From NCBI GenBank assembly GCA_963678675.1, contig OY783194.1, positions 11,066,607 through 11,130,606 on the forward strand: a stretch of DNA of 64,000 bases. Reading direction: 5' to 3'. The stretch comes from Xiphydria camelus. Lineage: Eukaryota > Arthropoda > Insecta > Hymenoptera > Xiphydriidae. The notes under the pieces are model-generated. The model was not told the origin of the DNA. It searched no databases and was given only the letters and a program-made list of their open reading frames with translations. The position numbers and the translations under genes are program-made. Of the stretch, positions 54,290-64,000 are shown piece by piece. Position 1 is the stretch's first letter, and each line of letters begins with the position of its first letter.

Positions 54290-55367
54290 TTACTTTGAGT
54301 GGGTCTTCCATCTGAAAAAAAATGAGGCATTTAGCGGTAGAACATAAGCACTATAGAAGAAAATTGGTATAGTATAAATAAAATATAACTAACCTGACGT
54401 CATGGCCGTAGTTAATTTGGTCATTTCCGTTTGGTTTTGGGTGGTCCAAACGATGTTTCTTTGGCACTAGAAGGTCCAGGTGAGGGTCTTGGGCAATCGA
54501 AGGTCCAAACAAAGGGTCAGGAGCTGTGGAAGATCCAGGCTGAATAGTGAATTGTGGCTGTTCTTCCACTGAAAAAAATGATTATATTGAGAAGTGTAAA
54601 ACTAGAACAAACTAAGTAAAGATGCATAATGTTGCAAAATATTACATGAATTAATACCTACCTTCTGTCTCTTCAGCTGCTTCAGGCAGTGAGACTGGAA
54701 GTGGCTCATCTAGATCGCCTTCGTCTTCTGCATCATAACTATCGTCGATGTTGGAGCACGACCCTTCACATTGCTGACACAGTTTTGTGCAGAATAGTCC
54801 TGCGCGCTTACACCCACACCGACCTTGGCAACCTGTCTTGCATTTGCAAGATATAAGCTGGAGAAGCCTCTCGGGAGCCGGAGGTTTCGGTGTGGTAATG
54901 TGAACCAACCCATTTTTTGTCAATTTCCAACCCCACTTTTCTGGATCCAAGTAGTTTCCCATCCACTGCTGCACCTGATGAAAAACCCTGAAGGCGTGTT
55001 GTTGAGCAGCAGCTTCAGTGGGAGGTAAGGACGCTGTGTTTGCTGATGCTTTGTAGGTTGATGTCAAGTATTGCTTGTACCTCAGTTTGTTGAGTGTTAT
55101 GGTTGGGGGGGTTGGATTAACGTTATAAAGGGCAACCAGAAATTTGTCATTAGCAGCTGTTATTTCATTTGGATGAGCTGAAGGATTACTGAAGTTCGTA
55201 ACATATGATTCCAGATCCGGATTTTTGGTAAGGGTCTTGACAAATTTAATCTTGCCTTGGTTGAATAACGCGGACGTAGAGTCGCAACCACTCATTGCAT
55301 GGAGAAAGAGCATGTGGTTGGCAACACTCTTCTGAACTGCAGTTTCTGCTTGGTCGAAAGGAACCAC
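54290..55367 (-). pseudogene. XPG/CXC transposon gene, 3' exons only
   Basis: Exon from 55367 to 54662 reads HMLFLHAMSGCDSTSALFNQ, ASLPPTEAAAQQHAFRVFHQ, DPEKWGWKLTKNGLVHITTP, then CKCKTGCQGRCGCKRAGLFC and a further CQQCEGSCSN (CXC-like), and an acidic stretch. Donor AG|GTAGGT (54662); exon 54568-54394 (VEEQPQFTIQPGSST to INYGHDV) with acceptor TTTTTTCAG and donor AG|GTTAGT; last exon 54311-54290 adds RWKTHSK and stop. The phases match across all junctions. The start is missing (the open frame begins with GTG after a deletion), so only the end of the nuclease domain survives. Confidence 0.75.
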
Positions 55368-55607
55368 GCTTCCGCCTTACAGCGCATTACGCAGCCACTT
55401 AATACCTTCGAATAAACGCTCGCAGTCACGCTTCACTCTTTGCCTAAACATTTCTAATTGCTCACCAAAGCATTCATTCTTTCTTTTAATTACACACTGC
55501 GATTCTACAGTAGACTCACCTGAGCGTGTAGACGTAAATGTCAGTTTTTTACGCAGTTTTTTGCAAGTTTCTAGAGAGAAATCATCGACTTTACTAATTT
55601 TAATTCA

Positions 55608-55805
55608 TCATGGTCGATCTTCGCTAATGCATACGTACGTTTCATCTAGCAATTTGCGAAGTAGCCGCACATAAGAAAACTTGTTTCTCTGCAGAAGCCA
55701 GGATCGAGACCATTTTGATCGTATTTTACGATTAAGTTGTTTATTTCTTTGCTTCTTCCTTGGTAGGCAAATTGCAAAAACTGACCAGAGAAGAACTTCT
55801 TCCAT
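55608..55805 (-). pseudogene. PIF/Harbinger nuclease N-terminal fragment
   Basis: A minus frame contains RSKWSRSWLLQRNKFSYVRL, resembling the (R/W)xRPWLxRRxxxGxYxxL start of Harbinger nucleases. It ends within 30 residues. It lies in a stretch (about 55380-55940) that interrupts or replaces the body of the XPG gene. Flanking GTGTAGAC motifs at 55529 and 55924 are direct, not inverted, so the element's ends are unresolved. Confidence 0.45.
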
Positions 55806-56615
55806 GACTGCGACGCGTAAACTGAAAACTGTAAATGTCTATGTCCAAAACTGTTGTGTGTGGACGGCAATCAGAAAACTGTACGTTTTAGAACTGCACG
55901 GGTAAATCGTTGTAAAAACTGTGTGTGTAGACCCCGCTTTAGGTCGGCCTGCAAACAATGGCGGTGCTGTCACGTTTTAGAGAGCTCTTTCCCGTGAAAT
56001 AAAGTTTTTTGTTCATAACTTGTATATTTCTCGATTTGTAAGAGGTGGGACTGGGTGTTTTTGTAAAAGTACCAAAAAATCGTTTTTTTAGCGAGCTCTA
56101 GCGTCGTTACCGCTTGTTAGAAAATCAAAGATGAGCAGTGCATTTTATAGGAAATTTTATTTACTTTAATTTTGTATAGAACACTCATCTTCAAAAAATG
56201 TACCGTTTTTGAGCTATAAGCAAAAAACTGAAAAAAGTGCCGAAAAATTCAGATTTTTTGCATTTTTGGCTATGAAGCCGACCTCCTACAAGGCAGCAAA
56301 CTATAAATTCAGATTCAGCAGCCCCAAAAACATATAAAACCGTCGAGAAAAAAACTTCCGCAATTTTGTTACCACATCGGCAGTTTTAAACACGCATTTA
56401 CTAGATTAATAGCTGCACCTATTAGTTATAGGTACTGTGCCCTTCGGTGCGAACCCCGAATGCCTCCACCGATTTCTCCTTTATTACGGGACGGACTCTT
56501 CATGTACGCCAAAAAACTCTCTCAAGTGTCCTTGACCCTTTCTTTACTGGAAAACTTTCTATGCTGAAAATTTCTACCCTACACTTAACACAGAGTAATT
56601 TCACCATATTTCTTC

Positions 56616-57775
56616 TCACCCCCCCCCCCCCCCCCCTCCATAGCTCGATACTCGAAATACTTTTTTACCTCTTTCTAATGCCTCTTTTTTTTCTTGTGCT
56701 TTCAGAGCTCTCTTTATTTTTGCAAGGCCTTTTTTTGCTTCCTTGCCGCGTTTGTAAATACTCTTGCCTACATGTAAAACACACGCTTTTTTCTTTACTT
56801 TGAGAACTTTACCGTACGGTTCACATTCTTCGAGATGCTTAAAAGTCTTACTATCACCGTCGCCGATGTAATACTCATACATAACATTATATTGCTTCAC
56901 AGACCTCAAGAACATTTCTTTCACTCCTTCGACTTCTATAAGACCGGCACTTCCATCGTGATCTCGCGTACAATCCCCTGCTTCACAATGCTCAGTAAAC
57001 CAAGCATCGAACTCTGGTGTATTTTCGGGAAACTGTTTAGAATAATTGCGGCATGCTTGGAAAATTTTTGACTTTACGACAACATCTACGACTTTATTTG
57101 AATATTTGCCAATCAAACTTACAATACCAAGGGGGGGGGGAGAGCTGTATAACCTCTTTTCGGCCAAGACCCATCACCCGAGACAGTAATCCGATCTTCA
57201 GGAAATCCTTTTTCTTTATTTCTTTCTTGCTCTTCTTTGACGGCTTTTCTAAAAACTACTTCACTGATGGCTTTTATTGCAATGTAAACATGCTGTAAGC
57301 ACTTATAATAACCATCTAAACTCAAAGCACTCACTGAAATGTCCATCAGTCCACAAAAATTTAATAATCCATAAAAACCAATTCCTAGTAAGCGAAATAC
57401 ATAAACTATCCTTCGGTTTATTTCATAACCACTACTTATTTTTGAACAGGAAGGGATTGCTTCACTTTTCTCACAATCACAATTCATTTGTAATTCAAAA
57501 CCAAGTCCTTTCGAATTACTCTTTCCAAAATCGGGTTTTTTATGACAGTTTGCACAAATAACTCTCTGCTGCAATGATGAAAATAAAGACCACTGAACGA
57601 TTACGTAAGCTACAGATGGATAGATAGTCGGTTCAAATTGTGCATCTGTTTCTTTGAGTTTTTTAGCAGCAGCACTGGTACTTTGAGTATTACTATCTGA
57701 GGTGTGTTGATTGCCATGAAACGACTTTTTTCTCGGTTTATATTCAAAGTTTCTTCCTTTTTTCCGGTCTGACAT
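56616..57775 (-). pseudogene. Mutator-like (MULE) transposase, frameshifted at G-runs
   Basis: The minus frame from ATG 57775 (MSDRKKGRNFEYKPRKK) contains a Cys cluster (ICANCHKKP ... CDCEK), CGLMDISVSALSLDGYYKCL, and TVSGDGSWPKRGY with a likely catalytic Asp. A ten-base G/C run (57131-57140) breaks the frame. It resumes as LGIVSLIGKYSNKVVDVVV, EHCEAGDCTRDHDGSAGLIE, VEGVKEMFLRS and YYIGDGDSKTFKHL (further Asp/Glu), and fades into an 18-base C-run at 56619-56636. These blocks match the Mutator-like domain of insect MULE-derived proteins. The breaks coincide with homopolymers, so sequencing error is a real alternative to decay. Element ends were not found. Confidence 0.7.
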
Positions 57776-58127
57776 AATGATTTCAAGCGTGCACGAAAAT
57801 AAATTTACCAACGTAAAATCTGATGCCTACAAGGACTCCAGGGAGACTAAACTGCGCAGGACGCTCTAGAAATGAATGAGAGAGAAGCATTTAGAATGTT
57901 GGAGGGGCAGAGAACAATATGAGCTAGCTCGGCGGCTCGCAGCAGCTGCCTCTCCGCGAAGCGCTCGAGCGGTGAGGATTTGCCTCGGCGCGCATGACTC
58001 ACACCGCTTGCCCACGGCTTTCCTCGCCTCGCAGGCCTTCGGGACCAATTTTAAAGCATTTCTAGGAGTATTTTTGAGCAAAATATGCAATAAAAAAATT
58101 TTGATTTTTTGAAAAAAATCCAACAGA

Positions 58128-61100
58128 ACCTGGCCTTAAAGGTGACGTATGGCAACAGTCGAATAATCATCCAGCGCCACCTCAAGATGCTTTTCGAGCT
58201 CCCCACTCTTCGGACGGAATCAGCAGAAGAGATACGGAAACTCACCAACAGCGTCCAGCAGCACTTGCGCGCCCTTAAGTCACTTGGAGCTCCGACGGAG
58301 TATTGGGATATCATAGTAAGTCACATGGTCGTTTCTAAACTTGACCGCCACACCTTGCAAGAGTGGGAAAGGACACTCACTACCACGACGACGCCCACCT
58401 TCGACGAGCTACTTACGTTCCTGAGGCAAGCGGCCTCGTATTCGGACTCGCCGCTTACGACTTCGAGCCGCTCTTCAACTACGCATCTGGAAACCGTTGC
58501 CACATCGAAACAGGTACGCAAAGGGGGACATTTTCGACTTTACTCACAAACGTCAAGCAGGATACAAAATGCCCAATATGCGAGGGAGATCATCCGACGT
58601 ACTGGTGCGGAAAATTGTTAGCATTAACAATGGCTGAGAGGATTGAAGCCGTCAAACCGCAGCGTTGTATCTCAATTATTTGCGTGCTGGTCATCGATCA
58701 CCACAGTGCACTTACTCGAGGTGCCCGAAGTGTAAGGGTAAACATAATGGATTGCTGCACCTCGACGGAGGAGCTGCTCAACACATCACGAACCCATCAA
58801 GCACCGACGATCAACCAGCATGACTAGCGTCGAGCGCGCCAGCCGTCCGCGCGATAACGACTTTGGCATCGAGCATTCTGAGCAATATATTATTGATGGC
58901 TGTCGTAAACGTACACGATAAGGAAGGCCATCGTCACCGCTGTCGGGCACTCCTTGATACGTGCTCCAGCACTAATTTCATTACAGAACGTCTCGCGAGG
59001 TCATTAAAACTCCCAATGGAGAGATGCGAAATCCCGGTCGGAGCATTGAACAACGCCAACACAATGGCTCATTTTGTGGTCAGGGTGACCATGGAATCCA
59101 GACTAAATGGATACACACGGACGCTTACTTATCTAACAGTTCCCAACATTATAGGGTTACAACCGAACGAACCGATCGATAGGAGTGGAATCAAGATTCC
59201 GAAGAATGTTTCGTTAGCCGATCCATCTTTCCATCAACCAGCCGAGGTGGACATGCTCATAGGATCTGGACCCACGTTAGCAATGATGTGTATCGGTCAG
59301 GTAAAGCTTAATAAGGGCGACCACCCTGATCTCAGACTGCAGAAGACGCAATTAGGATGGGTTATCGGATGGGGTGTAGACAGCACTAACACATCAGACG
59401 TCAAGCGGACATGCTTGGCGACAACGAGTATCGAGGAATCGATAAGCAAATTATGGGAGATCGAAGAGGTTCCACAGCGACTCCATTTATCCTCTGAAGA
59501 ACAGGCATGCGAAGACTACTTCCTCAAGACCGTTGCCCGAGAGGTAAGTGGCAAATACGTCGTGTCACTTCCTTTCAACGACAAGCAATGTAAGCTGGGA
59601 GAATCGAGATCATGCGCCGAGAAGCAGTTCCATGGGTTGGAACGTAAATTCAAGAGGGACCCCAACTTTGGCGACCAATACAAGGCAGTTTTCAACGAGT
59701 AGTTGCAACTGGGCCATATGGCCGAAGCCAGAGAAGACAGCCTCGACGAGGAAGGTTTCTACCTGCCGCATCCTGCTGTTATCAAGGAGACCAGTACGAC
59801 TACGAAACTCCGAATTGTCTTTGACGGATCGGCCAAATCCAACTCCGGAGTTTCCTTGAACAACGCCCTCATGGTTGGTCCCACCATCCAGGATGACATC
59901 TTCTCACTACTGCTCCGATTCCGCACTCATCGGTACGTCATGACTGCAGACATAGAAAAGATGTACCGTCAAGTCTGGGTCAGGGAGGAGGATCGCAAAT
60001 ACCAACGAGTGATCTGGAGGAATCCGCAAAATGAGGTGAAGGTATACGAGCTCAACACGGTCACCTTCGGATTATCTGCGGCTCCATATCTAGCCATCCG
60101 ATGTTTGCACCGGCTAGCCGACGATGGAGCACATGCCTATCCGGTTGCATCACACATATTAAAACGCGATCTGTACGTCGACGACGTCCTCACTGGAGCA
60201 AATACAATACAGAAAGCTATCAACATTCGCAACGGCCTCATCGAGTTACTTCAGCAAGGAGGCTTCAATTAACGACAATGGGTTTCCAATGATCCTCAAC
60301 TTCTAAAGGGACTGACCGAAGGCAGCACTCGGCGAAGATTGCACAAAGAAGACTATACCATCAGGACTTTGGGGGTCGATTGGGACTCTCAGTCGGACAA
60401 CATCACCTACACTGCAGAATCGATAAAACCTGGCGACAAAGTTACAAAGAGAGTCATCTTATCTCAAATCGCGAGGATTTTCGACCCTCTGGGACTTCTA
60501 GGCCCGGTGGTATCCAGAGCAAAAATCATGATGCAGAATCTCTGGCGGCAGAATTTGACTTGGGACGAATCTGTTCCGTCCAATATCCACACTGAGTGGA
60601 CCACGTTTGTAGCGCAATTCAAAATTCTTAATAATCTTGCATTTGAGCGACAGATGATCATCACGAACGCCAGAGAAGTACAGATGCATGGTTTCCGCGA
60701 TGCGAGCGAACGAGCATACGGAGCCTGCATCTACATCAGATCCGAGGACCAAGAAGGACGAGTGGAAACGGTGTTAGCATGCGCTAAATCCAAAGTAGCA
60801 CCTTTGAAGAATATCTCACTGCCTAGGTTGGAATTATGCGGAGCATTGCTACTGGCAGAACTGTATGTGTCAACACGACGAGCTTTACCAATTGCCATCG
60901 ACCGGACGGTGTTCTGGTCCGACTCTACCATCACTTTGCACTGGATTAATACCGAACCACATCGATTGCCAACGTTCATCGCAAATCGAATTTCTGCTAT
61001 ACAAGAAAAGACGGACGCCAGCACTTGGAAACACGTACGGTCGGCTGATAACCCAGCAGACCACCTATCCCGAGGCCAGTCACCATCAGAATTTATGCAA

Positions 61101-62704
61101 AAATTAAACTGGGAGAAAGGACCGATTTGGTTGCGACAATCTGAATCTGCGTGGCCACAGTTGGAGTTGATATCCCCATCAGAAGTTCCTGAAAAACGAA
61201 AAGCGTATTGTCTTATGCTCAACACGGAGAGGAACGAAATTCTCCATCGATACTCCTCAATCATCACACTCCGGCGTACAGTGGCCTACTGTCTCCGAGT
61301 CAAACGAGGATATAAGTTCGAGAGACTCGTGACAGCCGAAGAAATCGAACAGGCAGACCGTCGGATTGTACGGTGTGTTCAAGATGCAACTTTCGTCGAG
61401 GACATCAAAGAGCTAAAGAAAAGGAACAGAACATCACGGAGTAGCAGATTGAAATCACTCAATCCGTTCCTAGACAATGACGGTTTGTTACGTGTGGGAG
61501 GACGATTGAGGAACGCCGATGTTCCTTACGTACAACGACATCCAATGTTATTGCCAAAGGATCACCACGTGACAACAATGCTCATCCGTTACGAACATTT
61601 GAAAAATCATCATGCAGGTACGCAGACAACTCTTTACGCATTACGACAAAAATATTGAATTCTAGATGGCCGAAATCAAGACCGGAAGGTCATCCGACAA
61701 TGCGTCAAATGCATCCGTGCTGATCCTCCTCCAATCAATTACGTCATGGGTCAGTTGCCCCGGGCTCGAACCGCGGAAGCTAGGCCATTCAGTAACACGG
61801 GGATCGACTACTGCGGACCATTTTTCATCAAGGAGAAGAAATTCCGCAATCGAACTCGTGTGAAGTTTTACGTGGCCGTGTTCGTATGCCTTGTATTGAA
61901 AGCCATCCATCTGGAAGTAGTCAGCGACTTGACTACGGACGGGTTTATGGCAGCACTCAAACGATTCATCGCTCGACGAGGAAAACCACGGCACATATAC
62001 ACCGATAATGGCACGAATTTCGTAGGAGCTAGAAACGAACTAGCCGAGCTCTCCACCATTTTTTCAAACGAATCACAAGATCCTCGCATCCAAAGGGACC
62101 TTGCCAATGAAGGTATTACGTGGCATCATACTCCTCCACTAACGCCGCATTTTGGTGGACTATGGGAAGCTGACGTAAAATCTTTCAAACACCATCTGAA
62201 ACGCATTTCCGGAGAGCAACTATTCACCTTCGAGGAATTCAACACGTTAACAATCGAAATCGAGGGAATCCTGAATGCACGCCTATATCCACAGACCCCA
62301 ACGACATCATTGTCCTCACTCCCGCTCATTTCCTAATTGGTGACGCGCCAAGGAACCTACCCGAAACAAATTTTGAAGCCGTTCCATCAAACCGATTATC
62401 CACTTGGCAGCACATTCAGAAGGTGAAACGACATTTTTGGATGCGGTGGCAAAAAGTATATCAGCGAACTTACCACGCGGAGCAAGTGGACCAATGGATC
62501 ACACATCAAACACGGGACCATCGTCATAATTCGAGAGGAGCGACTACCACCGAACCAATGGGCATTGGGTCGAATCACCAGGACTTATCCCGGAGACGAC
62601 GGGATCACTCGAGTCGTGCAGGTGACAACCGCAAACGGTACCTTCGAACGAAATGTGAAAAGACTTGCACCATTGTTCGATGAACAAGGTACAAACAATC
62701 AGTA
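58128..62704 (+). pseudogene. BEL2 gag-pol remnant
   Basis: Gag enters at LALKVTYGNSRIIIQRHLKM (58128) and continues to TLQEWERTL. It then shifts frame near 58440 and shows zinc-knuckle traces CPICEGDHPTYWC. TGA CTA at 58821-58826 precedes pol in the same frame. Pol has protease LLDTCSSTNF, an in-frame TAG (59700), RT with ADIEKMYRQ and YVDD (60173-60184), a TAA (60270), RNase H with GFRDAS and WSDS, a TGA (61656), and integrase GIDYCGP, TDNGTNFVG and LWEADVK. A frameshift near 62285 precedes the C-terminal domain. It keeps a segment (GKYVVSLPF ... LGESRSCAEKQF) that BEL1 lacks. It is non-functional. Confidence 0.9.
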
Positions 62705-62901
62705 ATTAAAGCGCACTCGATAATTTGTACAGTAATTGCGCAATTTCAGCTAGGATCCTACGGGTATCATCTCAATATTTTAGGTCATAAAGGTTACATT
62801 AATTTAAGATATAAGCAGCAATATATCATTCTATTATTCCAATTGCAATACATGTAAGCATGCTAGTTTTAGTTCCTCTCTCCGTTCGCAACGGGGGAGT
62901 A

Positions 62902-63441
62902 TGTTCTGTCGCACCGAGCGACGGGACCCCAAAATAGTCCAATCGAAAACTCAACCATCTACCGCTAATCCTGTCTTCGAGGAAAGGGTTTGTTTCGGCA
63001 ATTACGCCGATGGCAAACAACCCGGGTTCGCGCTTTCCTGGAAGGTAGGTGTGGAACGGTGCTCGACGCGTTGTTCCCTTCGGTACACGCTTTAATGTGT
63101 GCACCGCATAAAACCTTTACAATAAGCAGCCTCGAAAGTAGGAGTGTCGAATCCAGGCGATGACCGATCGGGGAGAACCTAACACCTGGCGTATTCCGAC
63201 CCGACGATTAGCCATTTCAGGGTAGCCGGACGCTTCCTCACGATCGAGAAAGAGCGTCCGGCACTCTTGGACTTTGGATACGTCACGCGGGTACCGTTAG
63301 CCATGGTACCCTCGCTTCTTCGTTACCGATTCTAGAAAGTTCCCAGCGTCATCGCCTACTCCCCCGGCATTTCTCCTTCGACCAATAAGGGTGCATAGCG
63401 TCAAGCGACGCTACCCCTTCCGCCTACCAAAGGACGGTTAA
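62902..63441 (+). repeat. BEL2 3' LTR, truncated
   Basis: Starts TGTTCTGTCGCACCGAGCGA after a purine tract, aligned with the BEL1 LTR start, and shares later blocks such as AAGTGCGTCA-like and CCTAGCGTCAT-like segments. It stops at TTAA where a TAGTCC-type terminus begins. Confidence 0.8.
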
Positions 63442-64000
63442 TAGTCCAGTCAAATTTCCGTTTAAATCGAAAAATGAGACATGAGATGGCGAAAACTTGG
63501 GAAAAGGTGTTTTGATGTTATTAATGGAGGGAACATATTAAAAGAAGAATCCCCCCCCGGCGAAGTGTATAAAAAAATTATTTATTGTTGAAAAAATCGG
63601 TTCTTCGCTAATATTTTGAAAACTACGTGACCTATTGAAAAATAGTTAAGACAAAAGTTGTAGATAATAAAATTGTCTACAAAAAAGCTATTACACTTTT
63701 TACCCTATCTTCAACGCCTAACAAGCTAGGACCTCCAGATGAGTTGAAATGTTCAAATATTCATAACAAATCCAAAAATTAAGATTTTTGCAATTTTCTT
63801 TTTTGTAACCCGTTTAGAAAAATCTCATCATTTTTCCTAGTGAAACCAAATTTTGATTTTCATTGTTGTTTACACATGATTGATTTTTAAAGTTTTAAAT
63901 GCTTGAATTTACATAGAAATTTGCAATTAAAAATTTTTTAAATTATACCATCGTTTATTTTGGATTCTTTCTGAATAAAAAGATAAATAGCAATTCAACG
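63442..64000 (+). mobile_element. Left end of another TAGTCC-type long-TIR element (partial)
   Basis: TAGTCCAGTCAAATTTCCG begins exactly where the BEL2 LTR is cut. It combines the TAGTCCAG of the 41755 element with GTCAAATTT as in the 45856 element. TTGTCTACAAAAAAGCTATTACACTTTTTAC near 63674 resembles the inner part of the 41755 TIR. The rest lies outside the window, so this is provisional. Confidence 0.5.

Larger units (their letters stand above)
53669..56370 (-). mobile_element. Long-TIR XPG/CXC transposon, internally deleted
   Basis: Inverted repeats of about 300 bp (53669-53960 and 56080-56370) start AACAAAATTGCGGAAG. ACCA flanks both ends (53665-53668 and 56371-56374), a four-base duplication. 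It carries the last exons of an XPG/CXC gene on the minus strand and a Harbinger-like fragment. The 5' two-thirds of the gene are lost at about 55377. Confidence 0.75.
58126..63441 (+). mobile_element. Degraded BEL/Pao element (BEL2), truncated at both ends
   Basis: Lacks the 5' LTR and the start of gag. The 3' LTR (62902-63441) is cut by another element at TTAA. Gene order and many residues match BEL1, but several stops and frameshifts are present. Divergence from BEL1 is large, so it belongs to a related family, not the same subfamily. Confidence 0.9.

Overview
The window looks like AT-rich, transposon-packed nuclear DNA of an insect. Nothing bacterial, viral or plastid is visible: no operons, no Shine-Dalgarno-spaced genes, and coding regions are split by GT..AG introns. 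An ant or other hymenopteran is plausible from the mix of element families, but that is inference from family knowledge. Almost every recognisable coding segment belongs to a mobile element. The one candidate host-gene piece is a splice-bounded open exon on the minus strand (40986-41369). || Layout. 1-5718: a giant near-perfect inverted repeat (arms about 2.84 kb, 42-bp spacer, probably continuing past the left edge) carrying two intact head-to-head mariner-type transposase genes. 5719-7488: no convincing gene. 7493-11418: a TTAA-flanked MITE interrupted by a 3.2-kb LTR-like element, which is itself interrupted by a 1.1-kb long-TIR element. 12957-19402: nested palindromic and TTAA-type elements plus a degraded transposase-like gene. 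19871-23702: a palindromic MITE split by a PIF/Harbinger element and by a palindromic Tc1-like element. 23801-28114: deleted mariner, broken DD41D transposase, several MITEs, a tRNA-like sequence. 28228-40375: a long-TIR DNA transposon with a degraded gene, split by an intact young BEL/Pao retrotransposon (29971-37748). 41755-44041, 45856-53028 and 53669-56370: three long-TIR transposons encoding XPG/FEN-like nuclease proteins. The middle one appears intact, with a three-exon gene of 1574 codons. 56616-57775: a frameshifted Mutator-like transposase. 58126-63441: a degraded second BEL/Pao element, cut at its 3' LTR by another long-TIR element that runs off the window. || How the parts relate. 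The region reads as a stratigraphy of insertions, and several target-site duplications can be read directly: GTAGT for BEL, TTAA for piggyBac-like elements, TA for mariner/Tc1, TAA/TTA for Harbinger. The best candidate for an under-described system is the XPG/FEN-nuclease transposon group. It has at least four coding or remnant copies here, 200-450-bp terminal inverted repeats, a large zinc-finger plus nuclease protein, and a C-terminal Cys-rich (CXC-like) tail in some lineages. In the intact copy, five copies of a 9-bp motif lie in each terminal repeat. The second notable result is a gag-pol stop codon in the context TGA CTA, conserved in both BEL copies, which suggests programmed readthrough.
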